Part shown: positions 1 to 5,438 of the stretch, piece by piece
How positions within the stretch are numbered: position 1 is the stretch's first letter
Layout: the number at the start of each line of letters is the position of its first letter
Assembly (NCBI GenBank): GCA_018825765.1
Contig: JAHKAQ010000004.1
Span: forward strand, 1-5,438
Source: Patescibacteria group bacterium
GTDB taxonomy: Bacteria > Patescibacteriota > Minisyncoccia > CAIUEV01 > JAHKAQ01
DNA: 5,438 nucleotides
Reading direction: 5' to 3'
Program-made: the position numbers and the translations under genes
Notes under the pieces: generated by a model
Databases searched by the model: none
Seen by the model: only the letters and a program-made list of their open reading frames with translations
What the model was told of the DNA's origin: nothing

Positions 1-241
1 CTACTTCCTGTTTATTAAAATTACTCTCTTGCGTTTGAGTTTGTTCCGGGTCGACCTCGGCTAATTCAGCCTGGACGTTTTCCGGCCCGGGATTATTCTG
101 GTTGTTTTTTTGTTGTCTTCTGGCGGCCATTTCCAGTCCGGCGTCAAGACAACCGGATAAAAAGATGACCGAACAAATAATAAGAGCGGCTCTTGTCAGC
201 TGGATAATTATTTTTGTTTTACGGTCGCGGCTGGTTTTCAT
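1..241 (-). CDS. Small lipoprotein, N-terminal part (C-terminus beyond left edge)
   Basis: Reading the minus strand from ATG at 241-239 gives 80 codons with no stop before the window edge. The product has a basic N-region (MKTSRDRKTK), a hydrophobic stretch at about residues 18-29 and a textbook lipobox, L28-S29-G30-C31. It should therefore be cleaved by signal peptidase II and lipid-anchored at C31 on the outer face of the cytoplasmic membrane. After the cysteine the chain is polar and rich in Q, N and E (about residues 41-80), which suggests a disordered linker; any folded domain would lie past the edge. The start is supported by AGGA five bases upstream and by a 23-base overlap with the end of the ligase-like gene. 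That overlap suggests one operon and translational coupling. The function is not recognisable; an envelope role alongside the upstream membrane protein is inference. Arg17 inside the hydrophobic region is slightly unusual for a signal peptide. Confidence 0.8.
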   Translation of the reverse strand, partial: MKTSRDRKTKIIIQLTRAALIICSVIFLSGCLDAGLEMAARRQQKNNQNNPGPENVQAELAEVDPEQTQTQESNFNKQEV

Positions 242-2765
242 TAGATTCCTGGTTTTCCAGGATGTTATTTTCAAGCTCGTCTTTTTGCCTTTGGCTGTCT
301 TCAATCCCCTCTTGAACTTCTTGTATTTTATCTTTTCCCGCGGTTCCAAGAAAACTAAAATTACCGGCTTGCAGATTTGTTATTATTTCTTTTATTTCTT
401 GATTATCCGGGTTTAATTCCTGGATTTTTCTAAATTGCTCAAGCGCTTTACTCGCGTCTCTTTTTTGGGCATAGCAAAGACCAAGTATATAGCGGGCGTC
501 GGAAAAATCTTCCCATTGCTTTACAAGCGCGTCTAAAACGTTAGTGGCTTTATCATAATTTTTATCTTTATAATAAAGCAGAGCCAGGGCTAGGCTGGTA
601 TTGGCATTTCCTCCAAGAGTGCGCAGGGTTTCTTCAGACACTTGAATAGCTCCTTTAAGATCGCCTTCCAGTTCGAAAATGCTGGCAAGCAGTAAACGGC
701 TGGTTGGATCAGCCGGGTTGTTTTGGAGCGATTTTTGCACGGTTTCTTTGGCTCTTTTTAAATTATCCCTGGCTGAGTCGGGAATTTGACTTATTTTCCC
801 CTTATTTTTCTGAACCTGGCTTATCACCTCCAGGTCATAGCGGGCAAGATAAATTCGCGCGATTTGATTATGAATTAAGGAATCGGTCGGATTTAAGGCC
901 AGGGCTTTTTCGTAATTTTCCAGGGCCGGCTGATCCGCCCCGTTAACCAGACCAATGATGCTTTGATACATAGCGGCCAGTTTTGAGTAATTATTGGCAT
1001 TATTTTTATTAACAGCGATAGCTGAACTGGAGGCTTGAATGCTTTGGGATACCGCTTCCCAGATATATGAGCGGTCTTCATCGTTTATATTCTCTCCTTT
1101 TTCCTTTATTCTTTGATTGGCCAGATAAAAATAGGTGTCGGACAAGGCCAGGAAGTAAGAGTCGCGGCGCTGGTTGTAATAGACAGCCCGGCTGATTTGC
1201 TGGCTGATTTTTTGAGCGTCGGGGTTTTGTTTTTGACTTTCGGTCATGGCTTTTTGAAAGTAAACTGAAGCGGCGAATTTCTGGCCCAGGACATAGACTA
1301 TGGCGATAAAGCCGGTAATAATACCGACGAACATGAGCGAGATAATAAGAGAAGTTCTGGGAATTTCCTGCTTTTTAACAGCCGGGCCGCGCATGCCTAT
1401 TCTTTCAGCGAGAAGCGAGACGCGCGACTTTTTACGATCGATTTTTATAACATTACTCTTACTGCTTAACGCGTCAATTAAGGCGAAAGCGAGCCACCAA
1501 ACAAACAAAAGGGACAGGGACGGGGCGGTGAAGAATAAAAGCAGGGTAATAAAAAGCCAGAGAAGCGAGGCCGGGGTAATTAGCCGCTCTCCCTGATCTT
1601 CTTTGCCCTGTTTTTTCAGGCTGTGCGTTTTGTCAAAAAACGTCTTATAAACATTGGTGCCGGCGTAACGACCCATGGTAATAATGAGAAATAAAAGGCT
1701 CAAACTTGTGACGAGGCCGCCGGTAGCGAATAGCGTGCTCGCGTAGCTTGTTCCCTGGTTAAAGACCAGGCTGGAAAGTTCGCCCATGGGCTGGCGATAT
1801 TTAAGAAAGGGATAAGAAAAATTTCCCGGGCCTGAGCCGAATAAAAATCTTTCTTTGAGACTCTGAAGGCCTACTTTTAAAGTTGATCCAAGAGAAAGGG
1901 AGATTTCAGTGGGCAATCCCTGGATAGGAATAACGGGCTTTTTAGCGATAAAACTAAACAGGCAGAAAATAAAAATAATGGTTGGAATAATAAACAGGTT
2001 TGATTTTTGCCGGGCGTTGCGTAAAATCCCCACAATCATAAGGATCGCCATTATAATGGCGAGAACCAGCCAGACCAGCTTAAAATTGACAAGAGTTAAA
2101 ACAATAAAAGCGGCCAGGGAAGAAAAAACCGCGGCAGTTCTTACCCCGTAGCCAGACACGTTTTCCGTGATAATGGCCGAAGATAAAACCAGAATTGATC
2201 CCGCGTAGGCGCTAAGAGCGTAGACAGAACCAATGGTGGTGAAATCTTTGCCGGTGATCCCGATTGATTGAAAAACGTTTTGGCCGATTATTTGGAGAAA
2301 AGCTATGGTAAAAACCGCCAGACTGGAAACGAATAAATTAAGAATTAAGAGATAAGCTGATTTTTTAGTATGGAAATTATTAGAAATAATATAGAAAAAC
2401 AAGACAAAAAATAACAGGGCGACAAGCGATATGCTTTGGGTGCCGGCAAACCCCCAAACGCTGTTTTCCGGATAAATAGAAAAAACACAGGACAACAGAT
2501 AGGCGGCGCTAAAAACAAAAATTGGCACGGAAAGAAAACTCTTTTTTAATTCAAGCTGATTTCTGGAAACCATGCGCCCCATCCAGGAAACGCCGGCGAT
2601 ACCGACAAGTATTATTAAAAGCGATAATTTACTAAGTTCAGGCGAGCTAATGGAAGAAGGAAGGAAAAAAACCGGGATTAAAAAAACTACCAGATGAATG
2701 CTTGCTTTTTGAATAAAATCCAGGAAAGAATCAAGTTTGGTGGATGGAGTTTGTGAGCTGGCCAT
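219..2765 (-). CDS. O-antigen ligase-like polytopic membrane protein with C-terminal TPR domain
   Basis: The 848-residue product has about 13 predicted membrane segments (near residues 24-40, 45-64, 79-97, 112-129, 138-160, 180-200, 210-226, 229-247, 257-273, 343-362, 398-413, 416-433 and 472-494). A soluble tail carries TPR-like helical pairs at about 592-625, 630-685, 688-720, 722-752 and 756-788; typical endings are ALALNP and IQELNP. Basic loops (436-470 is very basic) put the N-terminus inside and the TPR tail outside. The long outer loop (about 274-342) contains FGSGPGNFSYPF, resembling the Wzy_C/WaaL-type ligase-polymerase loop, so joining lipid-linked glycan to an acceptor is a reasonable guess. 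However, that loop has no histidine, unlike classical WaaL/PglL enzymes, so activity is uncertain. No clear Shine-Dalgarno precedes the ATG at 2765, but no nearer alternative Met keeps the first membrane segment. Its 3' end overlaps the lipoprotein gene. Confidence 0.85.
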   Translation of the reverse strand: MASSQTPSTKLDSFLDFIQKASIHLVVFLIPVFFLPSSISSPELSKLSLLIILVGIAGVSWMGRMVSRNQLELKKSFLSVPIFVFSAAYLLSCVFSIYPENSVWGFAGTQSISLVALLFFVLFFYIISNNFHTKKSAYLLILNLFVSSLAVFTIAFLQIIGQNVFQSIGITGKDFTTIGSVYALSAYAGSILVLSSAIITENVSGYGVRTAAVFSSLAAFIVLTLVNFKLVWLVLAIIMAILMIVGILRNARQKSNLFIIPTIIFIFCLFSFIAKKPVIPIQGLPTEISLSLGSTLKVGLQSLKERFLFGSGPGNFSYPFLKYRQPMGELSSLVFNQGTSYASTLFATGGLVTSLSLLFLIITMGRYAGTNVYKTFFDKTHSLKKQGKEDQGERLITPASLLWLFITLLLFFTAPSLSLLFVWWLAFALIDALSSKSNVIKIDRKKSRVSLLAERIGMRGPAVKKQEIPRTSLIISLMFVGIITGFIAIVYVLGQKFAASVYFQKAMTESQKQNPDAQKISQQISRAVYYNQRRDSYFLALSDTYFYLANQRIKEKGENINDEDRSYIWEAVSQSIQASSSAIAVNKNNANNYSKLAAMYQSIIGLVNGADQPALENYEKALALNPTDSLIHNQIARIYLARYDLEVISQVQKNKGKISQIPDSARDNLKRAKETVQKSLQNNPADPTSRLLLASIFELEGDLKGAIQVSEETLRTLGGNANTSLALALLYYKDKNYDKATNVLDALVKQWEDFSDARYILGLCYAQKRDASKALEQFRKIQELNPDNQEIKEIITNLQAGNFSFLGTAGKDKIQEVQEGIEDSQRQKDELENNILENQESNENQPRP
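247..262 (-). promoter_or_regulatory. Hairpin that covers the lipoprotein ribosome binding site
   Basis: On the minus strand the sequence is TCCTGG, then AAAA, then CCAGGA: a perfect 6-bp stem with a 4-base loop. It lies inside the last codons of the ligase-like gene. The AGGA Shine-Dalgarno element of the lipoprotein gene (250-247, five bases from its ATG) forms the 3' side of the stem and pairs with TCCT. Ribosomes finishing the upstream gene would melt the stem, so this arrangement fits translational coupling. The pairing is visible in the sequence; the regulatory role is inferred. Confidence 0.5.
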
Positions 2766-2848
2766 AATTTATTTTAGTTTTTCTGTTTAGATGTTAGACT
2801 TTTCTAAATTAGATTATATAATAGATTCAAAGGTAATAAAAGTAAAAC
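2766..2848. promoter_or_regulatory. Divergent intergenic control region with TTAGA half-sites
   Basis: This is the only gap between the two transcription units and is strongly AT-rich. It contains four copies of the 5-mer TTAGA: direct at 2787-2791, 2794-2798 and 2809-2813, and inverted (TCTAA) at 2803-2807. The inner copies form two inverted repeats, TTAGA-4 nt-TCTAA (2794-2807) and TCTAA-1 nt-TTAGA (2803-2813). They lie over and just downstream of the proposed plus-strand -35 box, so an operator is possible. Chance repetition in AT-rich DNA cannot be excluded. For the leftward gene, the same ATTATATAAT palindrome (2813-2822) offers a TATAAT -10 on the minus strand, but I find no good -35 for it. 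Confidence 0.45.
2795..2822 (+). promoter_or_regulatory. Candidate sigma-70-type promoter for the nucleotide-sugar operon
   Basis: A perfect -10 hexamer TATAAT lies at 2817-2822. A 4-of-6 match to the -35 consensus, TAGACT, lies at 2795-2800 with a 16-base spacer. Transcription would be expected to start near 2829, giving a leader of only about 20 bases before the ATG at 2849. The only purine-rich element, AAAGG at 2829-2833, would sit at the very 5' end of that leader and is about 15 bases from the ATG, which is too far for a normal Shine-Dalgarno site. The perfect -10 box is clear; the remainder is inferred. Confidence 0.5.
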
Positions 2849-3790
2849 ATGAAAATTCTGGTTACTGGCGGAGCTGGTTTCATTGGCTCTCATCTATGTC
2901 GGAAGCTCTTGGCCCAGGGGCATGATGTTTTGTGCGTGGATAATTATTTTACCGGCAGCAAGGAAAATATTCTGGATCTGGCGGATCACAAAAATTTTGA
3001 AATGATGCGGCATGACATCACCTTCCCTTTATACGTGGAGGTGGATCAAATATATAACCTGGCCTGTCCGGCTTCGCCTGTTCATTACCAGCTCGATCCA
3101 GTGCAAACCGTGAAAACTTCAGTGCACGGATCGATAAATATGCTGGGTTTGGCTAAAAGAACGCGGGCGCGGATTTTACAAGCCTCAACTTCAGAAGTGT
3201 ATGGAGACCCAAAAGAGCATCCGCAGTCAGAATCATACTGGGGCTGGGTAAATCCAATCGGGCCGCGATCCTGCTATGATGAAGGCAAGCGATGCGCGGA
3301 AACTTTGTTTTTTGATTATTACCGGCAGTATAAGGTGGAAATAAAGGTGGCGCGGATTTTTAATACTTACGGACCGAATATGCATGAAAACGACGGGCGG
3401 GTGGTGTCGAATTTTATTGTTCAAGCCTTGAAAAATAAAAACATAACCATATACGGCGACGGTTCAAACACGAGAAGTTTTCAATATATCGACGATCTGG
3501 TTGAAGGAATGGTAAAAATGATGAACAGCAGAAAAGCGTTTACCGGCCCGGTTAACCTGGGGAATCCCAAAGAAATAACGATAAAGGAGCTGGCCGGGAA
3601 AATAAAAAACCTGATTCCGCAAAGTAAAAGCAAGGTGATTTACAAGCCTTTGCCGGTTGACGATCCAAGAAGAAGGCGGCCGCTAATTTCTTTAGCCAAA
3701 AAAGAACTGCAATGGGAGCCGAGAGTTGACCTGGAGCCGGGTTTAAAAAAGACCATTGATTATTTTGTGAGAAAATTTACAAGAATTTAG
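2849..3790 (+). CDS. uxs: UDP-glucuronic acid decarboxylase (UDP-xylose synthase)
   Basis: This extended short-chain dehydrogenase/reductase oxidises C4 of UDP-glucuronate with bound NAD+, decarboxylates C5 and re-reduces to give UDP-xylose in the cytoplasm. The 313-residue length fits soluble bacterial UXS enzymes. Visible hallmarks are the Rossmann motif GGAGFIG (7-13), D31 after the second strand, the family signature [11 protein letters not shown] (71-81), STSEVYGD (113-120) with E116 at the catalytic acid position, the catalytic pair Y143/K147 in [16 protein letters not shown] (168-176), DGRVVSNF (182-189), GDGSNTRSF (203-211) and the Arg cluster 274-277 after DDP. L279 replaces the Asp usually seen in the R-x-P-D-I motif there; I would not call this inactivating. 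It opens the plus-strand operon, 12 bases before the epimerase gene. No UDP-glucose dehydrogenase to supply its substrate is in the window. The start is fixed by the conserved MKILVTGG N-terminus. Confidence 0.93.
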   Translation: MKILVTGGAGFIGSHLCRKLLAQGHDVLCVDNYFTGSKENILDLADHKNFEMMRHDITFPLYVEVDQIYNLACPASPVHYQLDPVQTVKTSVHGSINMLGLAKRTRARILQASTSEVYGDPKEHPQSESYWGWVNPIGPRSCYDEGKRCAETLFFDYYRQYKVEIKVARIFNTYGPNMHENDGRVVSNFIVQALKNKNITIYGDGSNTRSFQYIDDLVEGMVKMMNSRKAFTGPVNLGNPKEITIKELAGKIKNLIPQSKSKVIYKPLPVDDPRRRRPLISLAKKELQWEPRVDLEPGLKKTIDYFVRKFTRI

Positions 3791-3802
3791 CTGTAAAAAT
3801 TT

Positions 3803-4756
3803 ATGAAAATATTAGTAACAGGCGGCGCGGGATTTATTGGATCTCATTTAACAGACGCTTTGATTAAAAAGGGGCATCAAGTGACAGTATGGGATAATTT
3901 AAACACTGGCTCAAAAGAAAACCTGAATCCGGCCGCGGATTTTAAAAAGATAGATTTAAAAAATTTTCCTAAAACAGCTGAATTATTTTGGGCCGGACGT
4001 TTTGAGGCGGTATTTCATTTGGCGGCGCAGACCAGCGTGAGAAAGTCCGTGGCTAATCCGCAGGAGGACGCGCGGGATAATATCTTGGCCAGTCTTAACC
4101 TGATCGAGCTTTGCAAAAAAAACTGGCTTGACAGCGGGTCAAAAAATAAATTTATTTTTTCTTCCACCGGCGGCGCGATTTATGGCGACACTGATAAGCG
4201 GCCATCAGACGAGGAGCTAAAAGAAAATCCCCTTTCGCCTTACGGCATAGGCAAGCTGGCGATTGATAAATACCTGAATTATTACAGAAAATTTTTTAAT
4301 CTTAACTGCGTGTCTCTTCGCTACGCCAATGTTTACGGGCCAAGACAAAATCCCCACGGCGAGGCCGGGGTAGTGGCGATTTTTATCAATAAAATGATAA
4401 AAGGAAAACAGCCGCTAATAAACGGGGACGGTAAGCAGACTCGTGATTATGTCCACGTTGATGACGTGGTAAGGGCCAATCTTTTGGCGCTTGAAAAAAA
4501 TCAGGCGGCGGGAATTTTTAACGTGGGCACGGCTTTAGAAACAAACGTTAATCAGTTGTTCGAAAAAATAAATAAACATTTCGATAACCGCTTTAAAAAG
4601 AAACACGGACCAGGTCTCGCGGGAGAACAAAAGACAAGCTGTCTTTTGTTTAAAAAAATAGAAAAAGAACTTGATTGGCGGCCCAAAATAGTTTTAGACA
4701 AAGGAATTGAACAAACCTGGGAATGGTTTTTAAAAAAAGCAAAACATGAGAGATAA
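3803..4756 (+). CDS. NAD-dependent UDP-sugar 4-epimerase (GalE-like)
   Basis: This extended SDR of 317 residues resembles UDP-glucose/UDP-GlcNAc 4-epimerases, which invert C4 through a transient 4-keto sugar. It shows GGAGFIG (7-13), D31, HLAAQTSV (72-79), the NPQEDARDN segment (85-93), FSSTGGAIYG (119-128) with the catalytic Ser/Thr, Y147/K151 in SPYGIGK, LRYANVYGPRQNP (172-184), GDGKQTRDYVHVDD (208-221) and the C-terminal GEQKTS (274-279). By motif comparison with E. coli GalE Tyr299, the substrate-gate position is S279, a small residue that could admit N-acetylated sugars. Given the neighbouring UDP-xylose synthase, UDP-xylose 4-epimerase (making UDP-L-arabinose) is also possible; sequence alone cannot choose. 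It starts 12 bases after the decarboxylase stop with no Shine-Dalgarno and overlaps the glycosyltransferase gene by 11 bases, so coupling is likely. The two SDR genes share protein motifs but use different codons, so they are old paralogues rather than a recent duplication. Confidence 0.88.
   Translation: MKILVTGGAGFIGSHLTDALIKKGHQVTVWDNLNTGSKENLNPAADFKKIDLKNFPKTAELFWAGRFEAVFHLAAQTSVRKSVANPQEDARDNILASLNLIELCKKNWLDSGSKNKFIFSSTGGAIYGDTDKRPSDEELKENPLSPYGIGKLAIDKYLNYYRKFFNLNCVSLRYANVYGPRQNPHGEAGVVAIFINKMIKGKQPLINGDGKQTRDYVHVDDVVRANLLALEKNQAAGIFNVGTALETNVNQLFEKINKHFDNRFKKKHGPGLAGEQKTSCLLFKKIEKELDWRPKIVLDKGIEQTWEWFLKKAKHER
4626..4650. repeat. Perfect 11-bp inverted repeat inside the epimerase gene
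   Basis: AACAAAAGACA (4626-4636) and TGTCTTTTGTT (4640-4650) are exact reverse complements around the 3-base centre AGC. A flanking G and T (4625/4651) could add a wobble pair in RNA. No U-tract follows on either strand, so this is not an intrinsic terminator. The repeat covers codons for E275 to F283, and the loop is the codon for S279. It is AT-rich, so chance is possible but not very likely in 5.4 kb. Confidence 0.75.
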
Positions 4757-5429
4757 GATATATATCGTTATTCCGGCGTTAAACGAGAGCCGGGTAATCC
4801 AGGAAGTAATCGGAGAGATAAACAAACAGGGATACAAAAACGTGATAGTGGTGGATGACGGAAGTCAGGACAACACTTATGCCAGAGCGCGCAGACTCAA
4901 AGGAGTGACGGCTTTGCGGCATAAAATAAACTGCGGTAAAGGAGCGGCGGCGAAAACCGGATTAGCGGCGGCGCGGCGGATGGGAGCGGACATCGTGGTA
5001 ACCATGGACGGCGACGGCCAGCATGACGCGCGCGACATAAGAAGGATTATTAAGCCCATCAGTCAGGGGATGTGTGAAGTGGCGCTGGGCACTAGATTGA
5101 CCCGGGCGCAGGAAATGCCCGTTACAAGGAAGGCGGCTAACAGATTGGGGAACTTTCTAACCTGGCTTCTATATGGAATCTGGGTAACCGACAGCCAATC
5201 GGGCTTTCGGGCTTATTCGCGCGAAGCTTTGGAGCTGGTAAATCCCCGGGCCGATCGTTATGATTTTGACAGCGAGATAATAAGAGAAATAAAATTACAC
5301 AACCTGAATTTTCAAGAAGTGCCGATAAAAGCGCGCTACACTGAATATTCTTTAAGCAAACAGGAGAAACAGGGAGTGTTAAACGGCTTAAAGACGGTTT
5401 ATAAAATGGTGTGGAATTTAATTTCATGA
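4746..5429 (+). CDS. Family 2 glycosyltransferase, dolichol/polyprenyl-phosphate mannose synthase-like
   Basis: This GT-A fold enzyme of 227 residues probably moves a sugar from a nucleotide donor to a lipid phosphate carrier at the inner face of the membrane. It shows VIPALNES (8-15), VVDDGSQDNT (35-44), a GKGAA loop (64-68), the metal-binding region MDGDGQHD (87-94) with D88/D90, DSQSGFRAYS (149-158), YDFDSEI (172-178) and EVPIKARYTEYS (191-202). This motif order matches the DPM/DPG synthase-like branch of GT2. There is no C-terminal pair of membrane helices, so it is a short, soluble or peripheral type like catalytic DPM1. The donor and acceptor are not predictable; a neighbour making UDP-xylose or its epimer is suggestive only. 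The start overlaps the epimerase end by 11 bases without a visible Shine-Dalgarno. Its TGA stop is embedded in an ATGA overlap with a probable next gene. The tail after residue 205 is weakly conserved in my judgement. Confidence 0.88.
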   Translation: MRDKIYIVIPALNESRVIQEVIGEINKQGYKNVIVVDDGSQDNTYARARRLKGVTALRHKINCGKGAAAKTGLAAARRMGADIVVTMDGDGQHDARDIRRIIKPISQGMCEVALGTRLTRAQEMPVTRKAANRLGNFLTWLLYGIWVTDSQSGFRAYSREALELVNPRADRYDFDSEIIREIKLHNLNFQEVPIKARYTEYSLSKQEKQGVLNGLKTVYKMVWNLIS

Positions 5430-5438
5430 GTTATATAA
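5426..5438 (+). CDS. Probable start of a downstream gene (cut by right edge)
   Basis: An ATG at 5426 overlaps the glycosyltransferase TGA as ATGA, the commonest arrangement for translationally coupled genes. Only four codons (MSYI) plus one base are visible, so the product cannot be identified. In CPR bacteria and archaea, GT2 genes of this kind are often followed by a small membrane protein of the DUF2304 family, which makes that a testable guess. A weak purine stretch (GTGGAA, 5411-5416) lies about nine bases upstream. Confidence 0.4.

Noticed and set aside
102..416. Plus-strand frame encoding a hydrophobic 104-residue protein that looks like a membrane protein.
   Set aside because: It lies antisense to the lipoprotein signal region and the ligase-like gene tail, has no recognisable motif, and its hydrophobicity arises from the complement of A-rich Lys/Asn/Glu codons.
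893..1081. Short alternative frames inside the large genes (for example 893-1081 minus, 704-946 plus, 3233-3424 minus, 5137-5427 minus).
   Set aside because: They overlap well-supported genes completely, have no family motifs and no ribosome binding sites.
1754..1770. Inverted repeat CCTGGT-5 nt-ACCAGG in the ligase-like gene; a similar one, ACCTGG-10 nt-CCAGGT, at 814-835.
   Set aside because: Six-base arms inside coding sequence with no link to a start or stop; expected by chance at this length.
4626..4650. Intrinsic transcription terminator inside the epimerase gene.
   Set aside because: The stem is AT-rich and no T-tract follows on either strand; the adjacent homopolymer is an A-run downstream on the plus strand.
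2849..4756. Recent tandem duplication of the two SDR genes, suggested by near-identical N-termini.
   Set aside because: The shared [16 protein letters not shown] start is a family motif; codons differ at many positions and the rest of the proteins diverge strongly.
5427..5438. TGA read as glycine (code 25, as in Gracilibacteria/SR1), extending the glycosyltransferase by three residues to TAA at 5436.
   Set aside because: No gene here needs an in-frame TGA, and the ATGA overlap is explained more simply by a stop followed by a coupled downstream start.

Overview
The window suggests a Patescibacteria / candidate phyla radiation (CPR) type bacterium, most likely in the Parcubacteria group. This is inferred from several traits: compact, Lys/Asn/Ile-rich proteins, moderately AT-rich DNA, genes overlapping or only a few bases apart, few Shine-Dalgarno sites, and a large membrane protein with a C-terminal TPR domain of a kind often seen in CPR genomes. 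The lineage call is not proven by the sequence. The standard genetic code fits, because no full-length gene needs an internal TGA and the glycosyltransferase gene ends in TGA.

Layout: two divergent transcription units leave an 83-base intergenic control region (2766-2848). Leftward (minus strand) lies a 848-residue multi-pass membrane protein with an O-antigen-ligase/polymerase-like core and an extracytoplasmic TPR tail (219-2765). Its 3' end overlaps by 23 bases the start of a small lipoprotein gene that runs off the left edge (1-241, 80 residues visible). Rightward (plus strand) lie a UDP-glucuronate decarboxylase (2849-3790), a UDP-sugar 4-epimerase (3803-4756) and a soluble dolichol-phosphate-mannose-synthase-like family 2 glycosyltransferase (4746-5429). 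A further gene probably begins at 5426 with an ATGA overlap and is cut by the right edge.

How they may work together: the plus-strand genes look like a cytoplasmic module that makes pentose or hexose nucleotide sugars (UDP-xylose, perhaps then UDP-L-arabinose) and transfers a sugar to a carrier, probably a polyprenyl phosphate. The minus-strand genes look like envelope components: a membrane protein that could handle lipid-linked glycans and presents a TPR scaffold outside the cell, plus a lipid-anchored partner. The window therefore reads as part of a cell-surface glycan locus.

The points most worth a second look are: the lack of any histidine in the ligase-like loop; a hairpin that hides the lipoprotein ribosome binding site; a perfect 11-bp inverted repeat over the substrate-gate codons of the epimerase; the array of TTAGA half-sites between the divergent genes; and the decarboxylase/epimerase pairing. 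I see no RNA genes, CRISPR array, insertion sequence, attachment site or intrinsic terminator.
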